From contig JBHGNT010000016.1 in assembly GCA_043228905.1 (NCBI GenBank), forward strand, positions 16,306,001-16,370,000: 64,000 nt of DNA, given 5' to 3'. The position numbers and the translations under genes were made by a program. Within the stretch, counting starts at the first letter, position 1, and each line of letters opens with the position of its first letter. Below are positions 30,697 to 41,627 of this stretch, in pieces. Below the pieces are notes generated by a model. It was not told where the DNA came from. It saw only the letters and a program-made list of their open reading frames with translations, and did not search any database. Source of the DNA: Azolla caroliniana (lineage: Eukaryota > Polypodiophyta).

Positions 30697-31164
30697 TGTT
30701 GAGAGATCAAGCTCAACTTAGTTTAGGTAGTCAACACATGTAACTTCGTAGTTACCTAGAGAGAATCTAGTTAGGAGTGTTGACCATAGCGCCTTAAATA
30801 GGACCTTGTACTTAAGTGGGATATTCTAGATCCTCCACTACTAAGTACATTTAATATAGGACTTACACACTTGTACCTATATTCTACACACACATGTGCA
30901 CCGTTGTACATGAAACCTATATATACCTCATCGAAGGTATTTTTGTATTCGGATGATAATGATGATGCTTTATTAATATACACTCTATTTTTATCATCCC
31001 CCCATCTTGTGTTTCATACATGTAACTTCCTCTCTCTTCCTCTCATACTCTCACCCACTCATACACGCACATATCACCGTAACCTTCCGTTGCGTAAACG
31101 CATAACCGTGTAATCACGGAATTAGGTAATATTTAGCCCTTGCTTAGTTACCTAATCCTTAACA
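30697..31164 (+). repeat. 3' LTR of element N
   Basis: 468 bp, preceded by PPT gagcttgagggggag (30682-30696) and followed by the target duplication tcagg (31165-31169). Confidence 0.95.
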
Positions 31165-31561
31165 TCAGGCAACAGAACAGTTAGATGAACTACAGTCGGA
31201 ACAAATTCGGAAAGAAGGCTTACTACTATTAGAAGAAAGTCGGATACAGGCCATGACAGATTTAGAGCGAAAGTAGTGACAGATGAAAACATTTGTGGAA
31301 CAACACCGTCGACAAGCAAAAAGACAGTTTGCAATCAGAAAACCAGTGTTAGTATTTCAAACAAAGATGATATCTATGCCTGGAAAGCCTCGGTTCCGAT
31401 GGACAGGACCAGTTTGCATCATTAACAACAAAAATGGGATGTATCAAGTTGGTACATTATCAGGCGAGCTTTTACCGAAATGGGTAAATGGTTTCTGGCT
31501 TAAACCGAATCACGGGCCAATGCCGGAAAACCCACTTAGAGTTGAAGCTGATGCAAAGTGA
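31165..31561 (+). pseudogene. Integrase C-terminus of element E
   Basis: Continuation of 7591-8413. Readable pieces are ATEQLDELQSEQIRKEG, then (after stops) FVEQHRRQAKRQFAIRKPVLVFQTKM and RFRWTGPVCIINNKNGMYQVGTL, a typical gypsy integrase C-terminal fold, ending at a TGA at 31559-31561. Confidence 0.8.
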
Positions 31562-31713
31562 CGTGGCATACGTCACACCCAAAAACAATAAAAAGAAAAA
31601 AAAAACTAAACTAACTATAGATTATCTTGGCAAAAGCAACTAACTGTCAAAAGGAAATCCTGGAAAAAACTTAAAGAGACTATAAGTAAAGGGGTAGTGG
31701 AGGCATGTGTATA
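31562..31713 (+). other. A-rich 3' flank of element E
   Basis: Contains aaaaagaaaaaaaaaac (about 31589-31606), possibly a degenerate PPT, followed by AT-rich sequence. I could not match it to the 5' LTR of E, so the 3' LTR is either missing or too diverged to see. Confidence 0.35.
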
Positions 31714-32836
31714 TGTTGTCGTGTGACTCTTCTCACACTATGTAAAAAAATAATGAAATAATTATTTTTTATTAGATTAGTGGCTTAATATGAAAAGAAA
31801 TAGTTGGACTTGGGCCACTTTTGTCTAGATGGACAGATGTGGCTAAGTCTCCGGATGTGACTAAGTTGCCCGAACTGGCCGGTGAAGGAACTCAAACCGG
31901 CCGGTGACAGAATCGGAAACCGGCCGGTGACAGAATCGGAAACCGGCTGGTGGCAGAACCGGAAACCGGACGGAGCCAGCAACCAGATGGATCTGGCAAC
32001 CGGCAACCAACGTTGGCGACCGGACGAATCCGGCAACCGGCGACCGAACAGATCCAGTGACTGGTTGGCTACCGAGCGGATCCAGCAACCGGCGACTGGA
32101 CGGATCCGGAAACGAAGCCGAAAACAGGCAACGAAGCTGAAAACCGGACGAAGCCCGCAACCGAACGGAACCATCGATCAGGTGAAACCGGCGACCGGAC
32201 GAGGCTGGATGCAGAACGGATGAATGATTGGATCATGCGGCGAATTAAAGTAAAGTAAAGCAAACTAAAGTAAAGGCCATGTGGACGCGTGCAACTAAAG
32301 TTGGAGGGCATGCATAAAGTAAAGGTCATGTGAAAATCATGCAATGAGAAGGTGGAGGCCATGCAACTAAAGTAAACGCCATGTGGGACGTGTGCAAGGG
32401 AATGGGAGAAAAAGGAAAAACCTATCTCTCAAGAAGGAGGCATCCATCAATCGAAGAGAGTACTCATATCCCTAAATTTCTTATTCAACTCAAAAACCCT
32501 AATTTCTTATCGAAGTTGTAAACCCTAATTTCCTCAATGAAGATATCACTCATAAACCATAATCTCTTATGAAAACCAAAAACCCTAATTTTCTATCGAA
32601 TCCATATCTCAATTTCTTCTAATCGATTACTCTAGTAATCTCCATAAGCTAAAACTTTTGTAATTCCAATCTTGGGATTAATTGTAATCTTTCTTTTCCT
32701 TTGGTAATGAAAAATATTAAATTTTCTGATTTTCGTTAATTCTTAATACAAAACGCACGAATCTAATATTCTCCGGCCGAAGGCCCCAGGGTCTTGCCTC
32801 AAGTTCACATATCCTCGTCGTATTTTCGCGACAACG
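31714..32836 (+). mobile_element. LTR-like block with GC-rich minisatellite
   Basis: Begins tgttgtcgtgtg and ends ttcgcgacaac, giving inverted termini. At about 31890-32220 there is an imperfect accggc/aaccgg repeat. A long AT-rich R/U5-like part with several aaaccctaattt motifs follows (32480-32720). The closing GC-rich 70 bases resemble the end of the LTR fragment at 1-413. No matching target duplication was found (the left neighbour is E, the right neighbour K), so the boundaries and element status are tentative. Confidence 0.4.
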
Positions 32837-33583
32837 TGTGGTGGCAATGTGGTGACCGAAGTTACAGGTATGGAAATGTTGAAACGAGGGTGAAATCCAT
32901 AGCTTGCAAAGAAGGGGGAAACCTTAGTTGAAGCATGGAAATTCTGCCATTGCAAGGAAGTCTACCCAATCCTCTTGTTAGTAGCCCACGGTACACTGAA
33001 GGTATTGTTCGAGGATTTGGTTGACTCGTTCCGTTTGTCCATCAATTTGAGGATGGTATGTTGAGGACAAGTTTATAGAAGTCCTGAATGTTTGTAGAAG
33101 TCGTTGCCAAAAGTGGGAATTGAACTGAGAACCTCGATCAGAGGTGATATCCTTGGGTAAGGCGTGTAATTGAACAATATTTTTAAGAAAACAGTCAATT
33201 GTCTCTTCCCAGAAAATGGTTTTGGAACATGGGACAAAGTGAACCATCTTTGAAAATTGATTGACAATGACTAGCACCATGTCATGGCCACCAACCAAAG
33301 GGAGATCGGTGATAAAGTCCATGGATAGAGAGTCCCATGGTCGACTTGGAATGGGGAGAGGGTGGAGAAGACCGTATGGCCGATGGCGAGGCGTTTTGGA
33401 TGGAGCACATACATCATATGTCTTGATAAATTCCTTGACAAATTTCCAAGGTTGGGGCCACCAAAACCCTTGAGATAGAAATTCCAAGGTTTTCATGACC
33501 CCAAAGTGGCCGGCAAGAGGATCATCATGATAGTTTCTTCGTACCTATGTATGATATGATCCTTCGGGAACGTACAAGAGATG
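32837..33583 (-). pseudogene. Integrase of gypsy element K
   Basis: Minus strand. FWWPQPWKFVKEFIKTYDVC, HRPYGLLHPLPIPSRPWDSL, MDFITDLPLVGGHD, ITSDRGSQFNSHFWQ and YHPQIDGQTERVNQILEQYL give a full DDE core. The reading is cut at about 32837 by the LTR-like block, and frameshifts follow after the core. Confidence 0.85.
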
Positions 33584-33884
33584 TGTTGAGAGTCGAACTC
33601 AACTTCCCATAGCAATAGGTTCTCACACTAGCTCATGGACATACCAGGCTAGTTTTGTAAATAGTAGAAACAACAATTGCCCTAACTTAGTTGGTATTTA
33701 AACCAACTCCTTGAAACTTAGTTACTGTTGGAAGTATTTTTGGTTAATGTAATATACAGTCGTTCATCTCTGTCTCAAGAGCTCTCTCTCTCTCTCTCTT
33801 TACCTCTCTCTGTTGCCTCACGTGCACATACACTCATAGTCCTTCCGCTGCATACAACCACTCTTGCCTCCTCATTTCTTTACA
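33584..33884 (+). mobile_element. Solo copia-type LTR in element K
   Basis: 301 bp from TGTTGAGAGTCGAAC to TTTCTTTACA, with flanking duplication agatg (33579-33583 and 33885-33889). It contains a ct microsatellite. No internal sequence is present. The orientation is inferred from the TGTTGAG start, shared with other copia LTRs here. Confidence 0.88.
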
Positions 33885-35454
33885 AGATGATTACGATATA
33901 GTAACCCATCCCGGTTTGTAAATTGGTTGAGATATGAACTTTTCATGTCCGGAGATGGGTCATTGATGCGGGCCATGATTTCTTTGGCAAATGGGTCTTA
34001 CGTGGTTGCCGTGGCGATCTCATTGAGCAAAGAATCATCATACAAATTGCAGGTGGCAAACATCTGAAGTTGATCGGACCGCAACAAACAATGGGATTGT
34101 TGTGAATATGCATAATCTCCTTGGCGCATTGCAACATCAGGTCGCTGAGAGAGGGCATCAGCTTTCCCATGTTCAACTCTTGGTCGAAACAAGATCTCGA
34201 AGTCGTAGTCAGAAAAGATGACCATCGGGCTTGCCTCTGATTTAATGTACAACTGGTGGTGAAGTAAATTGGATTTTTGTGGTCTGTCAGCACTTGGATA
34301 TGATGTTGGGCCCCAGCCAAATAGGGTCGCCATTCAGCGAATGCAGATATGATTGCTACAAGCTCCTTATCGTAGACCGGATAATTAATTTCCAGGGCAG
34401 TAAACCTTTCAGAGTAGAAGGCAACAGGATGTAGTGTGCCCTTGTCATCTAGTTAGGACATGACATCTGCAATGGCAAAGTCAGAGGCGTCGGTTTCAAT
34501 TTGGAAGGGCCTTGTGGGGTCAGGGTGGACCAACACTAGGGTTGTGAGAAAAATTTCCTTGAGGGCATCAAAAGCACTTTGTGTCGCAGAGGTCCAAAGA
34601 AATGGAGTATCTTTTCTAGTAAGGATGATTAGAGGTTGCATTAAAGAGGAAAAACCATTGATAAATTGCCGATAGAAATTTGCAAAACCAAGAAATGATT
34701 ATGCCTTTTTCAACCGAGTAGGGACAGGCCAATCGGTGATTGCCGCTACCTTGCGTGCATACATTGTGATCCCGAAGAGTAAAATCACATAGAGGCCTGA
34801 TCAAATTCACATTTCTCACTTTTGGCGTAAAGTCCATGTTCCCAAAGTGTGGACAGAACCAGTCGGACGTGTCAGGTGTGCTCTTGTATGTTGGAAAAAA
34901 AACTAAAATATCCTCAAGGTAGATCACCATGAAGTGATCGAGATACTCTCGAGATATATTGTTCATCATGTGTTGAAAGACCGTCGGGGCGTTGGTGAGA
35001 CCAAAAGGCAGCACCTTGTACTTAAATGTCCATAACGTGTTCGAAAGGCCATTTTCCACTTGTCTTCTGGCTTCATACACACTAGATTATAGGCTCCCCG
35101 AAGGTCGATTTTGGAGAAGATACAACTGGTTTGAAGTCGGTCAAGGAGTGTTGGAGTTAAAGGCAACGGATAACGATTACGTACCGTAATTTTGTTGAGA
35201 CCCCAATAATCCACACATAGGCATAATGAGCCATCCTTCTTCTTGAAAAATAAGATTGAGGCCCTAGCCGGTGATTTGGAGGGTTGAATGAAGGCCTTGT
35301 CAAGGTTTTCATCCATATATGTGCGAAGAGCCTCAAGTTCGGGTTCAAATAGCCCACAGATGGGCCCAAACGGTGGATATGTGCCATCATGGTGAGGCTC
35401 AACGGGCGGAGGGTTGTTGGTTGTGCTATTTTGAAGCTCTTGTAATGATTGACG

Positions 35455-35494
<40 letters not shown>

Positions 35495-35690
35495 TAGATA
35501 TATATAGACAGAGAGAGCATCGAAAAGGAAACAAGTCAACATGTACAATGTCTTCGGTCGGATAGAGGAGAAGAATACTTCTCCAATGAGTTTTCGGCAT
35601 TTCTTCGGAAAGAAGGAATTCGGCGAGAGTTTTTGTGTCGACATACACTACAACAAAACCGAGTAGCCAAACACAAAAAATCGACATATC
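33885..35690 (-). pseudogene. RT-RNase H of gypsy element K
   Basis: Minus strand and frameshifted. RT: PELEALRTYMDENLDKAFIQ, SPARASILFFKKKDGSLCL, IFSKIDLRGAYNLVCM, FGLTNAPTVFQHMMN and YLEDILVFF, where the usual YLDD reads YLED. RNase H: HPDPTRPFQIETDASDFAI, then [14 protein letters not shown] and [20 protein letters not shown] microsatellite (35457-35493) sits in the protease-RT spacer. Element K has no recognisable LTRs in the window. The RT style is chromovirus-like; no chromodomain is preserved. Confidence 0.85.
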
Positions 35691-36400
35691 CTCAAAGTAG
35701 CACGGGCCATGATGAATGAAAAGTATATGTCAAAGTCATATTGGGCCGAGACAACAAATACTGCCGCCTACCTTATGAACCGTGCACAACATCTGGTGTG
35801 GATGAGGTTACCCCCCATGTTGAGAAGTTTAAATGGAAAAAAACTGAATTTATCCCACGTTAGGATACTTGGCTCACTTGCATATGTGCACATTCTTGAC
35901 GAAAAGATGCAAAGCCTAGATTCCAAGTCAAAGAAATGTATCCTCGTTGGATACTCACTAGAGCAAAAGGGGAACAAGTGTTATAACCCCTCTACTCGAT
36001 AGGTTTGTGTAAGCCGAGATGTAGTTTTCAACGAATTGGCATCATCGTACGAATTGTAGCTGAATTCTCCCAAACCATTTCCAGTCAACCCAGATTCAGC
36101 CAAACAAGAGATAAAGATGGACATGAACTCCGACTTTACCACATTTTCAAAGAAAGCTCGATCACGACCATGTTCAGTGGGCCACAAGAGCCCCCGAGCC
36201 ACTAGAGCATATCCCGAACAAGTTCGAAGATAGACAAAGCCAAGGCCAAAATGCCAAAGTATGATGATGATCAATTCGATAGCAACGAATCGACTCGCTC
36301 ATTTGACAGTGAGCTCGGTGGTTTTGATGTACGTCTTTTGAGGACACTTGGAGTGAAGAAAGCTATTGCCACGGAAAACGATGTGACTATGTTCATGGAG
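35691..36400 (+). pseudogene. Copia integrase C-terminus and linker fragment
   Basis: KSYWAETTNTAAYLMNRAQH, RILGSLAYVHILDEKM, KKCILVGYSLEQKGNKCYNP and VCVSRDVVFNE are readable. A linker segment FDSELGGFDVRLLRTLGVKK, matching the linker in N, follows and ends at the inverted gag repeat. Confidence 0.85.
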
Positions 36401-36884
36401 TTCTTGTTCTAGAACATTACGCCTATTTTCTTTTGTTTCTTCACCAAAGTTGTTACACAAGCTCATCTGAATGAACCACCTTACGTATGTCACTGCCTTC
36501 AAATGCATTACTTCCCAAGCTGCTACAACGATCTTGTCTGGCTTGCTTTTGCCGAACTGTACTAGTAGCCATAGATCCTTGCACACAAGCATGTCTCTTA
36601 CTGTGATCAAATCGGTAGAGTCAGCATGTCTCTGACTGTGATCAAATCGGTAGAGTCAATTTGACTCTACCGATTTGATCACAGTAAGAGACATGCTTGT
36701 GTGCAAGGATCTATGGCTACTAGTACAGTTCGGCAAAAGCAAGCCAGACAAGATCGTTGTAGCAGCTTGGGAAGTAATGCATTTGAAGGCAGTGACATAC
36801 GTAAGGTGGTTCATTCAGATGAGCTTGTGTAACAACTTTGGTGAAGAAACAAAAGAAAATAGGCGTAATGTTCTAGAACAAGAA
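36401..36884. repeat. Inverted repeat of copia gag sequence
   Basis: Two arms of over 200 bp each encode the same 70 residues (starting MITVRDMLVCKDLWLLVQFG) on opposite strands, from 36610 leftward and from 36675 rightward. The centre is at 36660 (ggtagagtcaa, t, ttgactctacc). The left arm carries an extra 37-bp direct copy of the central part (36587-36659 region). The arms are nearly identical. Transcription would give a long hairpin RNA. Confidence 0.92.
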
Positions 36885-37064
36885 CGTCGTGAACAAAGTC
36901 TTAGTTTTCAAAAAAACTTTAGACACCAGTATCAAGACGACACCAGCATGGCGGAACATATGAATGCTTTCCAAGGACTGATAAATCAAACCAACTCTCT
37001 AGAAGTACCTCTTGCCAATAGGGTATTAGCATTATTGTTGTTGGGATCTCTTCCGGATAGCTAG
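36675..37064 (+). pseudogene. Copia gag fragment
   Basis: 130-codon frame. The first 70 residues are in the inverted repeat. It continues FRHQYQDDTSMAEHMNAFQG, then INQTNSLEVPLANRVLALLL, a UBN2-type copia gag core. A short unrelated tail follows to 37090. Confidence 0.75.
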
Positions 37065-37089
37065 GAGATGTTCGTTGTCACTTTGGGCA

Positions 37090-38035
37090 ACTCATGGATA
37101 TATAACTAAATGCTTAACGGTCCAATTTGACTCTATCGAATGAGCAAGTCCCATTTCAACTGAGCAAAGCCCATCCTACATAGCCTCTACATGATCTTCA
37201 TGTTCCAAGCCCGCGGGGCTTGCTTAAGTCCATAGATGGACTTCTTCAATCGGTATATTACCAATGTGTTTCATTCTCATAGAAATCCCAGAGGTTGTAA
37301 CTTGTTCCTAATGCTACAACCAGGAGTACATAGACGTCCGTCAACTTTGTGACCGGCGCAAACATGCATATCCCTTGCCCATCAATCGAGCCTTCTATCG
37401 GTTAATGGAGTTGTCGGCATTGTACTTGAACTTCTACACCCACCTACAATCGATCGGGTTACACCCTTAGAGGCATCAATCAGATCTCAAGTCTCATTCT
37501 GCGCCAATGTGCGCATCTCTTCCTCCATGGACTTTCGCCAATTGGCATCCTTCATGGCCTTTGCATAGCTCTCCGGCCCACGCATTTCCGCCACCTTTAC
37601 CATATACGTCTAATGATGCACCATATAGTCATTGTATCCGTACTGAATTACAGGATTCTTTTGACGGGTGGATCAACGCAACTTCTGGTTCACCGATTTA
37701 ATGGCCTTTTTGCCAAACTCCAACCTTGCTTCTTGAGGTTTGTCTTCACTCTTGGCCGTGTCAGAATCGCTCTGATCTGATGCACTGGCCTCTCAACCAT
37801 ACTATGGCATCTTCATTTTCCCCTTCTCTTTGCTCATAAACCGACTCCATGATTTCTAGCGCAAGAACTGCAAGGCCGAATCCCCACTACTCGTCGACTC
37901 TTCATCCAAATGGTCATACCGACTAAACCTCTCATTCAGCCCACTTAGCCGAAATGAGATCAGACTCTCTTCTAGAGCTCCAATATCTTATTCCTCCAGG
38001 GGCAAATCAGCCTCACTGTTTTCATCCGGATTCAT
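37090..38035 (-). pseudogene. Copia linker and RT N-terminus fragment
   Basis: Minus strand, decayed. From 38030 downward it reads the acidic linker (SLISFRLSGLNERFSRYDHL, then STRQKNPVIQYGYNDYMVHH), then ESYAKAMKDANWRKSMEEEM, the start of RT, and damaged remnants after it. It is an O-like copia, fused to the RT of element F at 38035. Confidence 0.8.
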
Positions 38036-39205
38036 CTAAACCTGATTATAACCACTAAAACCATCTAGGAAACTATAGACTTCATGGCCAGCTACCGCAT
38101 CCAATATACCATCCGTAAATGGCAATGGAAATGCATCCGTCATAGTAGCTGTATTCAGTTTTCAGTAATCGACACGTACCCGAATCTTGCCATTCTTTTT
38201 CGGAACTACTACGATTGGACTTTACCATGTTGACTTTTTCACCAGATGAATAAACCCTACTTTCAAAAGTTTATCTATTTCTTCTTTTACTTTAATAGCA
38301 TAATTAGGATTTAACCGGTACCTGCATTGGTAAACTGGCTTTGCGTCCTTATGTAGGTTGATTTGATGTTGACAAAAAGTTGGATCAAGTCCCTTCATAT
38401 CTTCAAAAGACCATGCAAAGACATCCTTGTATTGCTTTAATAATGACCTTAACCTCTGTTTGTCAGCCTCTATCATATCTTTAGCAATGAGCATCGTTTT
38501 CGACGCGTTGTCCTTATCTTCTTCTGCCAAATTTATTTCTTCCAATGTTGCAGCTTGAACTTGTTGGGACACCTTCATCTCTCTGTCGGTAGCTTCTTGC
38601 TGGAGTCGTATTTCCTTCATTGTCTACTCATCAATCGGCAATTCCTCCTGGGAATCCACATATGGTGTTAAGGCCTGTAAAATATCTACTTCGAACAAAG
38701 GAATGATTTTCAGATTATCATCAAAATACTGATTTTCTTCGACCTCATCTAATCCTTCCATCATATTGACGGATTCCGCGTGCATGGGCAAACATTGTTT
38801 GCTTGTCGTAACCTTGTTCTGTGTCGACACCCGAATTTTCATTTTACCTTTCCGAAATGTTAGTAGATTCTGATTCCAATTCTGCTTGATGTTAGCAGTC
38901 TTTAACCATGGCCGACCTAATAGTAAGGCATATGCCCCAGGAGCTTCCAAATGAAGTATTACTGTCGAAATTCGGAAACTATGACCACGTAATACTACGT
39001 CTAGTTGTCGGAGTAAGCCAATCGGTCTTACCGTACTGGTATCCGCCATTCGGAGCCAAAATGGGCAAGCTTCCCATTTAGTAATACCCAACCTATCACA
39101 TGTCGTCTTATTAATGGCATTCACTCCAAAGCCACCATCAACAATCACATTTTCGATTTCTTGGGCATGAATGATCACTTTAATCGATGGATTTTGCTCA
39201 TCCAT
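38036..39205 (-). pseudogene. Protease and RT N-terminus of gypsy element F
   Basis: Minus strand. Protease 39205-38624: IENVIVDGGFGVNAINKTTC, then CPFWLRMADTSTVRPIGLL and GAYALLLGRPWLKTANIKQN. The pol frame resumes at 38620 with DVFAWSFEDMKGLDPTFCQH, CRYRLNPNYAIKVKEEIDKL and, past a stop, IVVVPKKNGKIRV and YSFLDGFSGYNQV, where it joins copia sequence at about 38035. RT palm, RNase H and integrase are absent. Confidence 0.85.
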
Positions 39206-39380
39206 GATCGAAGGACTGTTACTTGGCTAACTATAATGCACCGATACTTGTTCCGACCCTTTTTGGGCAATCAATGTCGGTAAACCTAGGAACTAATTTG
39301 AGTAATCCGGTCAGTGGTAATGATACTTGGCAATCTGCCAAGATCTTCCAAGTTTCCTCTTGTTCCGGTACAGTTATTGC

Positions 39381-41142
39381 TCATGGTAATTCGGTATTTT
39401 GTTTAAGTTCATTGTCTTGCAGCATCTGATTTATGTTACTTTGATTTGCTTCCTCGACCCATTCCTTGGTTGCTTTTCGGACTGCTTCCTGAATTTCCCA
39501 CTCAGATTGTTTACTTTTACTCCTATTGGTTACTTGTTGTATTTCGGGTATAACCATATTAACAGTCGGACCTTTACCTTTAGCTGGACACTGATTGGCA
39601 TAATGACCTGTTTGACGGCAAATATAGCAAGTAGGAACAAATGTTCCACTTCCCTCACCTTGCACAAATTGATTATTACTATTCCCTTCATTGTGCATAA
39701 ACTGATGACCATCATTTCCATTAGAATTTGGCGTTTGCTGAAATTGTCCTGATGCTTTCGGCTTGTAGAATTTCTTATTTTTATACCGATTCTTCTTAAA
39801 TTGTCCTCCATTTTGTTGTTGCTGATTCATATTCTATGCTGCCAAGAATTCTTGATTTTGTTGAAAATCTTGATTGTGCGCAAAATTATTTTGCTGAAAA
39901 GCTTGATTATTTTCCTTAAAAGCTTGATTTTGCTGCATATTATTTTGTTGAAAGGTCTGATTACTTTGTTGAAAAGCTTGATTCGGCTGAATATTATTTT
40001 GCTGAAATGGATGATTTTGTTGAAAAGCTTGATTCGGCTTAATATTATTTTGCTGAAACGCTTGATTTTGTTGAAAATTATTTTGTTGATTCTATGGAAA
40101 ACTATTATGTTGGTACCCATTATTGAACAAATTCTGATTATTTTGGTACCCGTTTTCCGCAAAAATTTGCCTTATCGGAGCCGTCGTTTTATTGAGCAAG
40201 TTATACTCACATTGCTCGACCGAATGAAGTTTAGAATGACGTATTGTACAGTGTGTTCGTAAACTACATTCAATCGCCGAATGCCCCATATTTAAACAAG
40301 TAGTGCACTGAACTGCTTGTCGAAATTGTAACTCCTCCATCATTGGCAATGTACAATTTAGTGTTGACATATCCATACTCCGTACATTGATCGATGGTCG
40401 GCCCATAGCGATTGCCTTATCAATCACTTGCTCAATATTCTGATTCCGGAAATCGAACACCTTCAGTGTTGTTCGTAATGGTCTCCGAATTGTTTCAAGG
40501 AATACATCCTTCAATTCGTTGTTCGGAATGGGCCTGGAAATTTGTAGTTGTAAATTCTGAAAACGGATCACAAATTGAGACACTGTTTCATGCTGCTCTT
40601 GATACAACGCATAAATTGCGCTATTAAATCTTTTTGAGGTATTTGACGATGAAATAACTACAGAAATTTGTTGGTCAATTGGTCGAAAGTTTCGAACCCA
40701 CAAAGACCATTCTGCGCAAACCAATTAGCGGAATAACAATCCAATGACAAAACGAACTCAACAATCTTAGACTTATCTTCGGCTGCCGCTGACAGTCTCT
40801 GAGCTCCATGGTTAATCTCCCATGTTGTCAAGAAATCCCTAACATGCGCTTTTGCATCAACTCCCTCACGGAACTTAGAATACGGATAAGGCATATCGTC
40901 CTCAACCCAGATATCGTAAAATGATACCTCTTCCGACTTATTTTCGTCTAAAGACTGATTATCAGTTAAATCAAGAAGTGCAGACCACCTTCTACTTGTT
41001 TCCGGTTGTAATTCTGGAGCCGACTCTTTCTCTAGTGCCTTCGTAACAGAACGTGTACGAGGACGTTTACAACCGACTAGTGTATCCGGGTCAGATGACA
41101 TCCATTCCTCTTGTTCTCTGCCAAGTGCATATGTAACTGGGC
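39381..41142 (-). pseudogene. gag of gypsy element F with three zinc knuckles and Q/N-rich tract
   Basis: Minus strand, in several frames. N-terminus from 41142 (GREQEEWMSSDPDTLVGCKR), capsid-like MPYPYSKFREGVDAKAHVRD and LTTWEINHGAQRLSAAAEDK. From 40724 comes VSQFVIRFQNLQLQ, then knuckles CTTCLNMGHSAIEC, CTIRHSKLHSVEQC (second Cys lost) and, from 39830, CYICRQTGHYANQC. Between knuckles 2 and 3 lies a repeat of the NQAFQQNN type (about 40090-39835). The charged end WEIQEAVRKATKEWVEEANQ matches E and D. Confidence 0.85.
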
Positions 41143-41627
41143 ATGCCAAAATTATACTATGTTGTTCAGTCGACACTAGCTGTTTACCGACACATTACAA
41201 GACGAACATTCGTACCGAACGTTCTATCAAGAAGTTGTAGTTAGATGAATAGATACGAATGGGTTGTAAACTTATCGATGATATGAACACCGAGATCGTT
41301 ACATAGATATTATAGCTTAGATAGAAGGAAATAAATAATGAGCCAAGACGATTAGGATACAGATTCGTACACATATTCGTACACCAAGATTTCCTAACTA
41401 AACTTTCTATTACTAAATAAACGATAGATTTTACAATGCCTTCGGTTCCTTTTATAGGTAACCCGAAGGACTTTACTCATCAAGAAATCCTATTGTCTAT
41501 ACTTATCAAGAATTACAAAACTTCATAACTAACTATCTCCTATTCGGTTGTCTACTGAGTCATCGATCCGAACTGTCAATCCAACTCCGACTCCGACTCC
41601 GACGCATCCATACTTGTCTGGGTAACA
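41136..41627 (-). repeat. PBS and 5' LTR of element F
   Basis: PBS ttggcatgcccagt (minus strand, 41150-41136) and an LTR of about 465 bp ending near 41160. cctataaaaggaaccg (about 41462-41447) marks the promoter. The start is placed at tgttaccc (41627) because copia sequence begins just to the right; it is uncertain by some tens of bases. Confidence 0.7.

Larger units (their letters stand above)
8414..31164 (+). mobile_element. Non-autonomous Ty1/copia element N with nested insertions
   Basis: Both LTRs are 468 bp and begin TGTTGAGAG. The element is flanked by the exact 5-bp duplication tcagg (8409-8413 and 31165-31169) inside the integrase of element E. Removing nested elements O and M leaves an internal region of only about 1.1 kb: primer-binding site, one 319-codon ORF and a polypurine tract. 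It has no protease, integrase, RT or RNase H, so it must depend on another copia element. Aligning the LTRs by eye gives about 15 substitutions in 468 bp, mostly transitions. Confidence 0.92.

Noticed and set aside
32490-32600. aaaccctaa motifs as telomeric sequence
   Set aside because: They are spaced, each followed by attt, and lie in an LTR-like leader; not a tandem telomere array.
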